Assembly (NCBI RefSeq): GCF_014647795.1
Contig: NZ_BMPW01000002.1
Coordinates: forward strand, 248,001-312,000
Origin: Actinoplanes campanulatus
GTDB taxonomy: Bacteria; Actinomycetota; Actinomycetes; Mycobacteriales; Micromonosporaceae
Length of the DNA stretch: 64,000 nucleotides
Reading direction: 5' to 3'
In this document: piece by piece, positions 18,499 through 27,589 of the stretch
How the letters are laid out: every line of letters starts with the position of its first letter
How positions within the stretch are numbered: the stretch's first letter is position 1
Notes under the pieces: generated by a model
The model's input: only the letters and a program-made list of their open reading frames with translations
What the model was told of the DNA's origin: nothing
The model's database searches: none
Translations under genes and position numbers: made by a program

Positions 18499-19422
18499 AT
18501 GGGCTACGCGATGGTGATGGGCGAGGCGCTGATCGACCTGCTCGAAGCCGATCTCGACGGCGAGCGCGTCTACCGCCAGGCGATCGGCGGCGCCCCGCTC
18601 AACGTGGCCGTCGGCGTGGCCCGGCTGGGCGGCGAGGCCCGCTACGCCGGCACGGTCGGCGACGACACGCTCGGCGACCGGATCGCCGGATTCCTCCGGG
18701 ATACCGGCGTCGGCGACCGGGGGGTCCGCCGGGTGCCCGTCCCCACCACGCTGGCCGTGACCACCTTCGAGGGCGCCGAGCCGACCTTCACCTTCTACGG
18801 CGAGCCGCCGTCCTACACCCTGCTCGCCCCGGCCGACCTGGACCCGGCCGAGGTGGCCGGCGCCGCGGTCCTCTACGCCGGCTCGATCTGCCTGCTGCGC
18901 CGCCCGTTCCTGGACGCCGCCCGCGCCGCCTGGGCCGTCCCCGGCCCGCTGCGCGTCTTCGACCCGAACGTGCGGCCCACCCTGCTCCCCGGCGCCGCCG
19001 CCGTGACCGCGCTGCGTGACCTCGTCGAGGAGTTCTTCGCCACCGCCGACCTGGTCAAACTGAGCGCCGCCGACGCCGCGACGCTCTACGGCGAACCCGA
19101 TCCGGCGGCCGCCGCCGCGCACATCCGCTCCCTCGGCGCGGCCACCGTCGTGGTGACCGACGGCGCGCGGGGCGCCCACCTCGCCACCGCGGACGGCGCG
19201 GTCACGCTCCCCGCGCCGAAGGTCGACGCGGTCGACGCCACCGGCGCCGGCGACTCGGTGATGGCCGCCCTGATCAGCCGCCTGCTCTCCGAGGGCGGGC
19301 CCACCACGCCGGGCCACGTCGACTTCGCCCTGTCGGTGGCCGGCCTCGTCTGCGAACGCCGGGGCGGCGCCACGGCCATGCCCACCCCGGCCGACCTGGC
19401 GGCCCGCTGGGGCATCAGCTGA
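18499..19422 (+). CDS. PfkB-family carbohydrate kinase (fructokinase-like)
   Basis: A 307-residue sugar kinase with signature 1 in GGAPLNVAVGVARLGGEARYAG and signature 2 in DATGAGDSVMAAL, where Asp252 is the catalytic base. MGEALIDLL at the start and FDPNVRPTLL fit the fructokinase/ribokinase branch. It phosphorylates a sugar or nucleoside with ATP; fructose is the likeliest substrate, but the lid residues do not settle it. The ATG at 18499 follows GAGGCT by seven bases, possibly leaderless. A hairpin downstream separates it from the convergent thioesterase gene. Confidence 0.84.
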   Translation: MGYAMVMGEALIDLLEADLDGERVYRQAIGGAPLNVAVGVARLGGEARYAGTVGDDTLGDRIAGFLRDTGVGDRGVRRVPVPTTLAVTTFEGAEPTFTFYGEPPSYTLLAPADLDPAEVAGAAVLYAGSICLLRRPFLDAARAAWAVPGPLRVFDPNVRPTLLPGAAAVTALRDLVEEFFATADLVKLSAADAATLYGEPDPAAAAAHIRSLGAATVVVTDGARGAHLATADGAVTLPAPKVDAVDATGAGDSVMAALISRLLSEGGPTTPGHVDFALSVAGLVCERRGGATAMPTPADLAARWGIS

Positions 19423-19432
19423 AGATCAAACC

Positions 19433-19469
19433 CATCCCCGGTACGCCCGAAGCGCACCGGCTGGGGATC
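19433..19469. terminator. Probable terminator between convergent genes
   Basis: ATCCCCGGT and ACCGGCTGGGGAT pair with a 2-nt bulge to give a stem of about 9 bp, filling the 45-bp gap between the PfkB and thioesterase genes. Confidence 0.45.
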
Positions 19470-19860
19470 AGTCGCCGAAGGCGCGGGCGATGAAGCGCTG
19501 CCGGTCGAGGACGACCCGCTCCAGGCGGACCTCGGCCACCAGCAGCTCGCCGTCGTGGACGGTCACTTCGAAGAGGAGCTTGCGCCCGTCCACCTTGGTC
19601 AGCGTGGCCTGGGCGACGACCCGGCGACCGAGCGGGGTGGGCGCCCGGTGCTCGACCTCCGCCCGGGTGCCGACCGTGGTGATGCCGCCGGGGATCTGGC
19701 GGGCGGTCGCCGCGACCGTCGCCGCCTCGGCCAGGGCGAGCACCCGGGGCGTGCCGAGCACCGGCACGTCACCGGAGCCGAGGGACTGTGCGGTGTCGGC
19801 GTCGGTGACCAACAACTCGACCCGGGCGCTGAGACCGGGCGCGAACTCCGGAGGCTCCAT
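19468..19860 (-). CDS. FlK-like hotdog-fold thioesterase
   Basis: A 130-residue protein resembling fluoroacetyl-CoA thioesterase FlK and its many actinobacterial relatives. PVLGTPRVLALAEAATVAA and VGTRAEVEHRAPTPLG carry the Thr37, Glu45 and His71 positions of the FlK triad. It should hydrolyse a small acyl-CoA; fluoroacetate specificity cannot be claimed from sequence. The ATG at 19860 is 9 bp after the stop of the PH-domain gene, so it is likely the last gene of that operon; an in-frame TTG two codons upstream is possible. Confidence 0.75.
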   Translation of the reverse strand: MEPPEFAPGLSARVELLVTDADTAQSLGSGDVPVLGTPRVLALAEAATVAATARQIPGGITTVGTRAEVEHRAPTPLGRRVVAQATLTKVDGRKLLFEVTVHDGELLVAEVRLERVVLDRQRFIARAFGD

Positions 19861-19869
19861 TGTCAAAGC

Positions 19870-21291
19870 TTAAGGCTGTTCGGGCGGTTGCCAGAACGTC
19901 TCGTCCACGGGTGCTTCCGATCCGTCGGTAACCGGACCCGCGACGTCGACCGGGGCGAGCGGGCCGCAGCGGGCCCGGCGGGCGCGCAGGGCGAGCTGGT
20001 CGGCGATGGCGTAGGCCTCGGCCAGGGGCCGGTCCCGGGCCGCGCCGGCGTGGCCGCCGGCGGTGTCCGCGTACACCGTGGCCAGTCCCAGGCGGCGCTG
20101 CACCGGGCCCTGGACGACGCGGACGCTCTGCATCCGGGCGTACGGGATCAGGGTCGTCTCTCGGGTGATCCGCCCGGAGCGGGAGACGAAGACGTCGGCC
20201 GCCAGGCCGGCGCCCAGGAAACGCAGCCCGAAGGGATGCAGCAGGCGGGCCCACGGCGGGGGTGGCGACGTGGCCAGGGTGGCCAGGTCGACGCCGGGGA
20301 GCGCCGCGGCGACCAGGGCGCGGGCGGTCGGCAGGTCACCGACCGGCATGAGGCGGTCGGAGCTCTTGTCGTCGCCGGGGTCGGGACCGGACAGGCCGGC
20401 GATGTCCATCCGCAGGCTCATCCACCGTTTGGCCCGCCAGAGGAACGGCCAGGTGAGCCGCACCGCCTGCACCCGGTTCGGCGGCACCACCTGACTGCGC
20501 GTCTCGGTGAGGCCGTAGTGCAGCACCAGCCGGTCGCCGCCCTCCCGGGCGAGCTGGAAGTCCCAGTCGCGCAGCACCCGGCGGATCGGCTGGAGGAGGA
20601 CACCGGCCATCGCGGTCATCGTGCTGGCGATGCCGATGAACGTCCACGAGCCCTCCAGCAGGAACTGGGCGGACACCCAGGCCACACCGAACGGCAGGAA
20701 GATCGCCTGTGGGGTGAGCAACTGGCTGATCAGCAGGTCGTGGTTGCGCACCCGGTAGAGCGGCGCGCCGCCGGCCGGCTCGTCCGTGGTGGCGGTGTCC
20801 ACCGGGGCGGCCCGCCCGGACAGCGCCAGCAGCCGCTCCCGCAGGGTGGCCGCGTCCCGCACGGTCAGGTAGGCGAGCGGGGCCTCCGCCTTGTTGCCGC
20901 CGACCACCTCGAGCCGCAGCTCGGCCAGGCCGCTGAGCTGGGCGAGCAGGGGCCGGCGCAGCTCGACGGCCTGGAGCCGGTCGAGCGGGATGGCCCGGTT
21001 GCGCCGCCAGACCAGGCCCTCGGTGATCCGCAGCTCCCGGGCGACGACGTGGTAGCCGGTGTTCCACCAGCCGACCGCCGAGAAGATCACCACCCCGACC
21101 GCGAGCGCCAGCACGATGAGCGCGAAGTCGGTCGGCCCGACCTGCCCGAGGGTCTGCCAGGAGAGCGCCGCCACGATCACGACGATGCTCTTGGCGCCTT
21201 TCAGCAGCGGGCTGAGCGGGTGCAGGCGCCGGCGCGGCTCGATCTCCGGCGCCGGCCGCCCGGAGGGGGCGGGATGTCCGGTGTCGCTCAC
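19870..21291 (-). CDS. Membrane protein with repeated bacterial PH (bPH_2) domains, YdbT-like
   Basis: A 473-residue protein. Paired hydrophobic segments near residues 30-75 and 190-240 alternate with bPH_2 domains recognisable by TGYHVVARELRITEGLVWRRNRAIPLDRLQAVELRR, HYGLTETRSQVVPPNRVQAVRL and ITRETTLIPYARMQSVRVVQG. This is the YdbS/YdbT layout, membrane proteins of unclear role that in Bacillus provide resistance to a class of bacteriocin. The GTG at 21291 overlaps the preceding stop in GTGA, so it is coupled to the smaller PH protein, its presumed partner. Confidence 0.82.
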   Translation of the reverse strand: MSDTGHPAPSGRPAPEIEPRRRLHPLSPLLKGAKSIVVIVAALSWQTLGQVGPTDFALIVLALAVGVVIFSAVGWWNTGYHVVARELRITEGLVWRRNRAIPLDRLQAVELRRPLLAQLSGLAELRLEVVGGNKAEAPLAYLTVRDAATLRERLLALSGRAAPVDTATTDEPAGGAPLYRVRNHDLLISQLLTPQAIFLPFGVAWVSAQFLLEGSWTFIGIASTMTAMAGVLLQPIRRVLRDWDFQLAREGGDRLVLHYGLTETRSQVVPPNRVQAVRLTWPFLWRAKRWMSLRMDIAGLSGPDPGDDKSSDRLMPVGDLPTARALVAAALPGVDLATLATSPPPPWARLLHPFGLRFLGAGLAADVFVSRSGRITRETTLIPYARMQSVRVVQGPVQRRLGLATVYADTAGGHAGAARDRPLAEAYAIADQLALRARRARCGPLAPVDVAGPVTDGSEAPVDETFWQPPEQP

Positions 21292-21803
21292 AGGCCCTCG
21301 GCCCGGTCCTCGCCGAGGGCGGTGAGCCGGTCGCGGAGGCGGGCCGCCTCGTCCGGCGGCAGTCCGGGCACCCGGGCGTCGCTGGCCGCGGCGGCCGTGT
21401 GCAGTTGCACCGTGGCCAGGCCGAACGCGCGCTCCAGCGGCCCGGCGGTGACGTCCACGTACTGCATCCGCGCGTACGGAACGATGGACAGGTGGCGGAC
21501 CACCAGGCCGTGCCGCACCAGCAGGTCGTTGTCGCGCTCGGCGTAGCCCCAGGCCCGGACCGCACGGACGGCCACGCCGGCGCGCCAGAGGCCGAGGGCC
21601 AGGACCGCGGCCATGCCCCACAGCCACGCGGTCTGGCCGCCGATGATCCGGCCGGCGAGCAGGCCGCCGAGCAGCACGACGGTCCAGGTGGCGACGCCGA
21701 TCAGGTGCACGATGATCAGACGGCTGGAGAGCGGACGCCAGGTGACGGTGTCCGGCCAGGGTTCGAGGGCATCGACGACGGTTCGCGCGGGCGGCTCGCT
21801 CAC
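21288..21803 (-). CDS. Membrane protein with one bPH_2 domain, YdbS-like
   Basis: A 171-residue protein with two transmembrane segments (IIVHLIGVATWTVVLLGGLL and WLWGMAAVLALGLW) followed by one PH-like domain (RAWGYAERDNDLLVRHGLVV, then SIVPYARMQYVDVTAGPLER). The small-plus-large pair matches the ydbS-ydbT arrangement. TAGGCT is exactly six bases before the GTG at 21803, a leaderless start for the three-gene operon that runs through the large PH protein to the thioesterase. Confidence 0.8.
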   Translation of the reverse strand: MSEPPARTVVDALEPWPDTVTWRPLSSRLIIVHLIGVATWTVVLLGGLLAGRIIGGQTAWLWGMAAVLALGLWRAGVAVRAVRAWGYAERDNDLLVRHGLVVRHLSIVPYARMQYVDVTAGPLERAFGLATVQLHTAAAASDARVPGLPPDEAARLRDRLTALGEDRAEGL

Positions 21804-21812
21804 CCCTGAAGC

Positions 21813-22034
21813 CTAAGAGATGATCGCCTCTCCCGACGAGGTGAAGGGGGTGACCTCACGCAGGAACCCGCGGGCCTCCAGGAAGGAGCCGAGCGAGGCC
21901 CGGTGCTCGTCGCAGGCCAGCCAGGTCTTCCGCCGCTCCGGAGTGTGGATCTTCGGGTTGTTCCACCGCAGCTGCCAGACCGCGGGCGCGCGGCAACCCT
22001 TGGCGGAACACTGGGGGTTGATCTCCTCGACCAT
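21813..22034 (-). CDS. Small cysteine-rich actinobacterial protein
   Basis: A 73-residue protein starting MVEEINPQCSAKGCRAPA. CSAKGC and the later CDEH suggest a single zinc-binding site; WQLRWNNPKIHTPERRKTWLAC lies between. This family is widespread in actinobacteria and has no known function; it is sometimes mislabelled as acetone carboxylase in databases. The internal ATG at 22034 is preferred because homologues begin there and the upstream codons are unlike the rest. A GC-rich hairpin (22066-22095) lies in the presumed leader. Confidence 0.68.
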   Translation of the reverse strand: MVEEINPQCSAKGCRAPAVWQLRWNNPKIHTPERRKTWLACDEHRASLGSFLEARGFLREVTPFTSSGEAIIS

Positions 22035-22065
22035 GCCGTAGACATTACGGAATGGGAGTTGTAGC

Positions 22066-22095
22066 GCCGGGCGGCCACGGGGGAAGCCGCCCGGC
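22066..22095. promoter_or_regulatory. Hairpin in the 22035-22385 intergenic region
   Basis: GCCGGGCGGC and GCCGCCCGGC form a perfect 10-bp stem with a 10-nt loop, 32 bp upstream of the small cysteine-rich gene. It could be an attenuator. The rest of the 351-bp gap before the moxR start shows no gene; TAGCAT on the minus strand near 22107 is a weak -10 candidate. Confidence 0.35.
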
Positions 22096-22385
22096 GACGA
22101 GCCAAATGCTACACGCATCCCATGGTCGGGTATCCACCCGGTGACCGTGCCCGATCCGGCGGATCGCGCAGAAAGATCAACACAAACGGCCCATGGCGCC
22201 GTGGGCTGCGCGGATCACAGGGTTTCGTCGATGATGACGGCCGGATGACGACGGGCCGCCCTAGGCTGGGCGGCGCCGCTGGGACCGGCTCTTAGGAACC
22301 TCCCAGCCGTGTGTTGTCGTATGTCGTGTAAGTCTTGAGCGTCGGCGTCGAAGAGCCGGCGCATCTCGACCGTTGTGGAGGACCG

Positions 22386-23639
22386 GTGGCGCAGCCGAGC
22401 ACGCCCGAGACCGAGACGAGCGGCGGGTCCGCGGCGCCCGTGCCCCCGGCGCACGACGCGTCGCAGCTCGAGCGCGCGATGTTCGAGGTCAAGCGGGTCA
22501 TCGTGGGCCAGGACCGGATGATCGAGCGGATGTTCGTGGCCCTGCTGGCCCGCGGGCACTGCCTGCTCGAGGGTGTGCCCGGCGTGGCCAAGACCCTCGC
22601 GGTGGAGACCCTGGCCAAGGTGGTCGGCGGCACGTTCTCCCGGGTGCAGTTCACCCCGGACCTGGTGCCGGCCGACATCGTGGGCACCCGGATCTACCGG
22701 CAGTCGAGCGAGCAGTTCGACGTGGAGCTGGGCCCGGTGTTCGTCAACTTCCTGCTGGCCGACGAGATCAACCGGGCGCCGGCCAAGGTGCAGTCGGCGC
22801 TGCTCGAGGTGATGGCCGAGCACCAGGTGTCGATCGGCGGCAAGAGCTACGACGTGCCCGACCCGTTCCTGGTGATGGCCACACAGAACCCGATCGAGCA
22901 GGAGGGCGTCTACCCGCTGCCGGAGGCGCAGCGGGACCGCTTCCTCATGAAGATCCTCGTGGGCTATCCGACGGACAGCGAGGAGCGGGAGATCGTCTAC
23001 CGGATGGGGGTGAGCGCCCCGGAGCCGAAGCAGATCTTCACCCCGGAGGACCTGCTCGCCCTCCAGGGCCGAGCCGACCAGGTGTTCGTGCACAACGCGC
23101 TGGTGGACTACACGGTCCGGCTGGTGCTGGCCACCCGGGCCCCGGCACAGCACGGCATGCCGGACGTCGCCCAGCTGATCCAGTACGGGGCGAGCCCCCG
23201 CGCCTCGCTCGGCATCGTCCGGGCCACCCGGGCGCTGGCGCTGCTGCGCGGCCGTGACTACGCGCTGCCCCAGGACGTGCAGGACATCGCCCCGGACATT
23301 CTGCGCCACCGGCTGGTGCTCAGCTACGACGCGCTGGCCGACGACATCCCGGCCGACCACATCGTGGCCCGGATCATGCAGACCGTGCCGCCGCCGCAGG
23401 TCTCCTCCCGGCAGGGCTCCGGGCCGAACGGCGGATCCCCCGTCGCGCCGCCGGTCCCGCCCGGCCCGATGACCCCGGTCCCGGCCGGGGTGGCCCAGTC
23501 CGCGCAGTACGTGGCCGGCCCGGCCGGGGTGCAGCCGACCAGCGGCGTCCCGGCGGGCGTGTTCGACAACGGCCGGCCCCAGCCGCCGGCCGGGCCCTGG
23601 CCCGCCCCCGGTCACCCCGGCCAGCCCGGACCCCAATGA
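22386..23639 (+). CDS. moxR: MoxR-family AAA+ ATPase
   Basis: A 417-residue ATPase with Walker A GVPGVAKT (63-70), Walker B FLLADEI (122-128), sensor 1 in LVMATQNPIEQEGVYPLPEAQRDRF, and a winged-helix-like lid (YGASPRASLGIVRATRALALL). Residues after about 330 form a Pro/Gly-rich disordered tail. MoxR proteins act as chaperones with DUF58 and VWA partners, which follow here with ATGA overlaps. GGAGG at 22377-22381 supports the GTG at 22386. The partner set suggests folding or metal insertion of an unknown client. Confidence 0.92.
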   Translation: MAQPSTPETETSGGSAAPVPPAHDASQLERAMFEVKRVIVGQDRMIERMFVALLARGHCLLEGVPGVAKTLAVETLAKVVGGTFSRVQFTPDLVPADIVGTRIYRQSSEQFDVELGPVFVNFLLADEINRAPAKVQSALLEVMAEHQVSIGGKSYDVPDPFLVMATQNPIEQEGVYPLPEAQRDRFLMKILVGYPTDSEEREIVYRMGVSAPEPKQIFTPEDLLALQGRADQVFVHNALVDYTVRLVLATRAPAQHGMPDVAQLIQYGASPRASLGIVRATRALALLRGRDYALPQDVQDIAPDILRHRLVLSYDALADDIPADHIVARIMQTVPPPQVSSRQGSGPNGGSPVAPPVPPGPMTPVPAGVAQSAQYVAGPAGVQPTSGVPAGVFDNGRPQPPAGPWPAPGHPGQPGPQ

Positions 23640-24649
23640 TCCGGCCCGGCGCGGCGGTGCCGGTCGCCCCGGAGGAGGCGGCCCGGGCCGAGGCCGTCCT
23701 CGCCAAGCTGCAACTGCTGGTCACCCGGAAACTCGACGGCCTGCTCCAGGGGGACTACGCCGGCCTGCTGCCCGGCCCGGGCAGTGAGGCGGGCGAGTCG
23801 CGGGAGTACCGGCCGGGCGACGACGTGCGCCGGATGGACTGGCCGGTGACCGCCCGGACCACGCTGCCGCACGTCCGCCGTACGGTGGCCGACCGGGAAC
23901 TGGAGACCTGGCTGGCCGTGGATCTGTCGGCGAGCCTCGACTTCGGCACCGCGAAATGGCTCAAACGGGACCTGGTGCTCGCGGCCGCCACCGCGATGGC
24001 CCATCTGACCGTCCGGGGCGGCAACCGGATCGGCGCCGTGGTGGGCACCGGCTTCGGCGTACCGGAGAGGAAGGTGAGCCGGAGCTGGTGGCGCCGCAGG
24101 CCGGAGACGGTGGGTGAGCCCCCACCGGGCGGCCCGGTTCTGCGGCTGCCCGCGCGGGCCGGCCGCAAGGAGGCGCAGGGCCTGCTGCGGGCGATCGCCG
24201 GGACCACGATCCGGCCCGGCCGCGCCGACCTGGGCGAGCTGATCGACATGCTGAACCGGCCGCCCCGGCGGCGCGGCGTGGCCGTGGTGATCTCCGACTT
24301 CCTGGCCCCTGTGGAGGGCTGGGCCCGGCCGGTGCGCAAGCTCGGCGTCCGGCACGACGTGCTCGCCATCGAGGTGGTCGACCCGCGTGAGCTGGAGCTG
24401 CCGGACGTCGGGGTGCTGACCCTGGCCGATCCGGAGTCCGGGATGCTGCACGAGGTGCAGACCGCCGATCCGGGGCTGCGCCGGCGGTACGCCGAGGCGG
24501 CGGGGGAGCAGCGCGCCGCGATCGCCCGTGCGCTGCGCGCCGCCGGCGCGGCCCACCTGCGGCTGCGCACCGACACCGACTGGCTGCTCGACATGGTCCG
24601 CTTCGTGGCCGCTCAGCGCCACGCCCGTACCCGAGGGACCACACGATGA
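23636..24649 (+). CDS. DUF58 domain protein
   Basis: A 337-residue protein. The DUF58 core GESREYRPGDDVRRMDWPVTART is at about residues 55-78, followed by a VWA-like region starting ETWLAVDLSASLDFG, and RRRGVAVVISDFLAP. No transmembrane helix is evident, so it is probably cytoplasmic. The ATG at 23636 overlaps the moxR stop by 4 bp, and its own stop overlaps the VWA gene by 4 bp, giving a tightly coupled operon. DUF58 proteins are believed to link MoxR to membrane VWA proteins. Confidence 0.88.
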   Translation: MIRPGAAVPVAPEEAARAEAVLAKLQLLVTRKLDGLLQGDYAGLLPGPGSEAGESREYRPGDDVRRMDWPVTARTTLPHVRRTVADRELETWLAVDLSASLDFGTAKWLKRDLVLAAATAMAHLTVRGGNRIGAVVGTGFGVPERKVSRSWWRRRPETVGEPPPGGPVLRLPARAGRKEAQGLLRAIAGTTIRPGRADLGELIDMLNRPPRRRGVAVVISDFLAPVEGWARPVRKLGVRHDVLAIEVVDPRELELPDVGVLTLADPESGMLHEVQTADPGLRRRYAEAAGEQRAAIARALRAAGAAHLRLRTDTDWLLDMVRFVAAQRHARTRGTTR

Positions 24650-25596
24650 TCCGTTTTCTGGAGCCGTGGTGGCTGCTGACGCTGCTGCCGGTCCTGGCCA
24701 TGGCCGGGCTGTACGTCTGGCGGCAGTTCCGCAAGCGGCAGTACGCGATGCGCTTCACCAACGTCGACCTGCTCCGCACCCTCGCCCCGAAGGGCCTGGG
24801 CTGGCGCCGGCACGTCTCGGCGGGCGCGTTCCTGCTGATGCTGGGCGCGCTGGCGGCGGCCACCGCCCGCCCCTCGGTGGACACCGAGGAGCCGCTGGAG
24901 CGGGCCACCGTGATGCTGGCCATCGACGTGTCGCTGTCGATGCAGGCCGAGGACGTGGCGCCGAGCCGGATCGAGGCGGCGCAGGAGGCCGCGAAGGCGT
25001 TCGTGGCCGAGCTGCCGCCCAGCTACAACCTGGGCCTGGTGTCGTTCGCGAAGGCGGCGAACGTGCTGGTCGCGCCGACCAAGGACCGGTCCGCGGTGAT
25101 CAGCGCGATCGACGGGCTGACGCTGGCCGAGGCGACCGCCACCGGTGAGGCGGTGTTCACCTCGCTGGACGCCATCCGGATGGTGCCGGCCGACGGCGCG
25201 GACGGCGCCCCACCCGCCCGGATCGTGCTGCTCTCCGACGGCTACCGCACGTCGGGCCGCTCGATCGAGGACGCGGCGACCGCGTCGGCGCAGGCCAATG
25301 TGCCGGTGTCGACGATCGCGTTCGGCACCGACACGGGTGTGGTCGACATCCGCGGCTCGGTGCAGCGGGTGCCGGTGGACCGCCTCTCCCTGCAGGAGCT
25401 GGCCGAGAACACCGATGGCTACTTCTACGAGGCGGCCTCGGTGAGCGAGCTCAAGCAGGTCTACGAGGACATGGGCAGCTCGATCGGGCACCGGACCGAG
25501 CCACGCGAGGTGACACGGTGGTACGCCGCCGTGGGCCTGCTGCTGGGGCTGGCCGGCGCGGCGATGAGTCTGCTGTGGACGTCCCGGTTGCCCTAG
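24646..25596 (+). CDS. VWA-domain membrane protein (BatA-like)
   Basis: A 316-residue protein with two N-terminal helices (WWLLTLLPVLAMAGLYVW and SAGAFLLMLGALAAATA), a VWA domain from about residue 86 with the MIDAS motif DVSLS (94-98), LTLAEATATGEAV and VLLSDGYRTSG, and a C-terminal helix (YAAVGLLLGLAGAAMSLLW). It resembles BatA of the Bat/MoxR systems. The domain would face outward or inward depending on helix topology. The last 4 bp overlap a tiny convergent membrane-peptide ORF. Confidence 0.88.
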   Translation: MIRFLEPWWLLTLLPVLAMAGLYVWRQFRKRQYAMRFTNVDLLRTLAPKGLGWRRHVSAGAFLLMLGALAAATARPSVDTEEPLERATVMLAIDVSLSMQAEDVAPSRIEAAQEAAKAFVAELPPSYNLGLVSFAKAANVLVAPTKDRSAVISAIDGLTLAEATATGEAVFTSLDAIRMVPADGADGAPPARIVLLSDGYRTSGRSIEDAATASAQANVPVSTIAFGTDTGVVDIRGSVQRVPVDRLSLQELAENTDGYFYEAASVSELKQVYEDMGSSIGHRTEPREVTRWYAAVGLLLGLAGAAMSLLWTSRLP

Positions 25597-25679
25597 GGTG
25601 TGTTGTGCGCCAGGACGAACAGCACGACAACCCAGGCCGAGAGCAGGGTGAAACCGAGGGGCGCGACGATCTTCTTCAT
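25593..25679 (-). CDS. Tiny single-span membrane peptide (28 aa)
   Basis: An ATG at 25679 opens a 28-codon frame: basic start MKKI, then a hydrophobic helix (VAPLGFTLLSAWVVVLFVLA) and a short polar tail HNTP. The composition is that of a small membrane protein rather than chance GC-rich code, and it uses ATC and TTC codons unlike antisense shadows. A weak GGAAG is 11 bases upstream. It overlaps the VWA gene's stop by 4 bp in convergent orientation. The function is unknown; expression is unproven. Confidence 0.5.
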   Translation of the reverse strand: MKKIVAPLGFTLLSAWVVVLFVLAHNTP

Positions 25680-25798
25680 GGTTGAACCGTCTTCCGCTGG
25701 TGACTGAGCTACGGGCGTAGGTCACTTCGCGGCCGAGAACCACCGCACGCCGACGGGCCGGCCTCGACGGGCCGGTGGCATGCGGGTGGGGGTCGAAT

Positions 25799-25873
25799 GT
25801 CAGCGGTCAGAAACGCTGACGAGCGTCCCGGCCACGACTGGGAGGATCGCTATCTCGCACAGCGATCACCTCC
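25799..25873. promoter_or_regulatory. Tandem hairpins in the 25680-26061 intergenic region
   Basis: GTCAGCG and CGCTGAC (25799-25805, 25814-25820) make one 7-bp stem. GGAGGATCGCT (25841-25851) and AGCGATCACCTCC (25861-25873) make an 11-bp stem with one bulged A. On the minus strand the second stem pairs a GGAGGTG ribosome site with the start of a 17-codon frame. The rest of the gap holds the fabG promoter side. Confidence 0.45.
25807..25860 (-). CDS. Candidate 17-aa leader peptide
   Basis: On the minus strand GGAGGTG is followed eight bases after GGAGG by a GTG (25860) that opens a 17-codon frame, MRDSDPPSRGRDARQRF, with five arginines. The ribosome site lies in a hairpin with codons 4-7. 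It sits 127 bp upstream of the 28-aa membrane-peptide ORF on the same strand and could be a translational leader for it. It is supported only by the ribosome site and the hairpin. Confidence 0.35.
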   Translation of the reverse strand: MRDSDPPSRGRDARQRF

Positions 25874-25998
25874 ACTACATAGCCGGGCCAGAACCGTGTC
25901 GGACTGTACTCCTTAACCACAACTTAAGAAAATCGGCGCGGCCCCTGAACGGGGTGTAAGTCGGCGGGACCTCCCTCGGCAGGGGTGGTGCGGGCCGA

Positions 25999-26004
25999 TA
26001 GTCT
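25999..26004 (+). promoter_or_regulatory. Possible -10 of the fabG-inhA-hemH operon
   Basis: TAGTCT fits the actinobacterial TANNNT pattern and would give a leader of about 50 nt before the fabG GTG. No good -35 is seen. CTTAA and TTAAG form a short dyad about 80 bp upstream (25915-25931). Confidence 0.3.
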
Positions 26005-26028
26005 CGCCTTTCAGAGGGATCGTCGTGA

Positions 26029-26766
<738 letters not shown>

Positions 26767-26801
26767 TGTTTTCCGAGACTTTTTCAGGAGAGAAGTAAAA
26801 A

Positions 26802-27569
26802 GTGTCTGGACTGCTGGCCGGTAAACGGCTGCTCGTCACCGGCGTCATCACCGACGCCTCGATCGCCTTCTCGGTGGCGAAGCTGGCCCAGGAGGCCGGC
26901 GCCACCGTGGTGCTCACCGGCTTCGGCCGGCTCTCGCTGGTGGAGCGGATCGCGAAGCGGCTGCCCGAGCCGGCGCCCGTCATCGAACTGGACGTGACCA
27001 ACCAGGAGCACCTGGACGGCCTCGCCGGCAAGGTTCGCGAGCACGTCGACGGACTGGACGGCGTGGTCCACTCCATCGGCTTCGCCCCGCAGAACGCCCT
27101 CGGCGGCGCCTTCCTCGACACCACCTGGGAGGAGGTCTCGCAGGCGCTGCACGTGTCGACGTACTCGTACAAGTCCCTGGCCACCGCCTGCCTGCCGCTG
27201 ATGGATCAGGGTGGCTCCATCGTCGGCCTGACCTTCGACGCGACCAAGGCGTACCCGCTGTACGACTGGATGGGCGTCGCCAAGGCCGGGCTCGAGTCGG
27301 CCTCCCGCTACCTCGCCATGTACCTGGGCAAGCACGGCATCCGCAGTAACATCGTGTCGGCCGGCCCGCTGCGCACCATGGCGGCCAAGTCGATCCCGGG
27401 CTTCAGCGAGTTCGAGGACGCCTGGACCCAGCGGGCGCCGCTCGGCTGGAACCTCACCGACCCGGAGCCGACCGCCCGCGCGGTGTGCGCCCTGCTGTCC
27501 GACTGGTTCCCGGCCACCACCGGTGAGATGGTCCACGTCGACGGGGGTTACCACGCGCTTGCCGCATAG
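26802..27569 (+). CDS. fabI: Enoyl-ACP reductase, InhA/FabI type
   Basis: A 255-residue NADH-dependent reductase for the last step of fatty acid elongation. ITDASIAFSVAKLAQEAGA starts the Rossmann fold; Ser91 in VVHSIGF corresponds to InhA Ser94, and Tyr154 and Lys161 in YPLYDWMGVAKAG are the catalytic pair. The substrate-binding loop between RTMAAKSI and AWTQRAP is about 10 residues shorter than in mycobacterial InhA, in keeping with normal-length acyl chains. AGGAG about 12 bases upstream precedes the GTG at 26802. It is co-transcribed with fabG and hemH. Confidence 0.93.
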   Translation: MSGLLAGKRLLVTGVITDASIAFSVAKLAQEAGATVVLTGFGRLSLVERIAKRLPEPAPVIELDVTNQEHLDGLAGKVREHVDGLDGVVHSIGFAPQNALGGAFLDTTWEEVSQALHVSTYSYKSLATACLPLMDQGGSIVGLTFDATKAYPLYDWMGVAKAGLESASRYLAMYLGKHGIRSNIVSAGPLRTMAAKSIPGFSEFEDAWTQRAPLGWNLTDPEPTARAVCALLSDWFPATTGEMVHVDGGYHALAA

Positions 27570-27589
27570 TCCGGTGGCAGGATGGGCGC

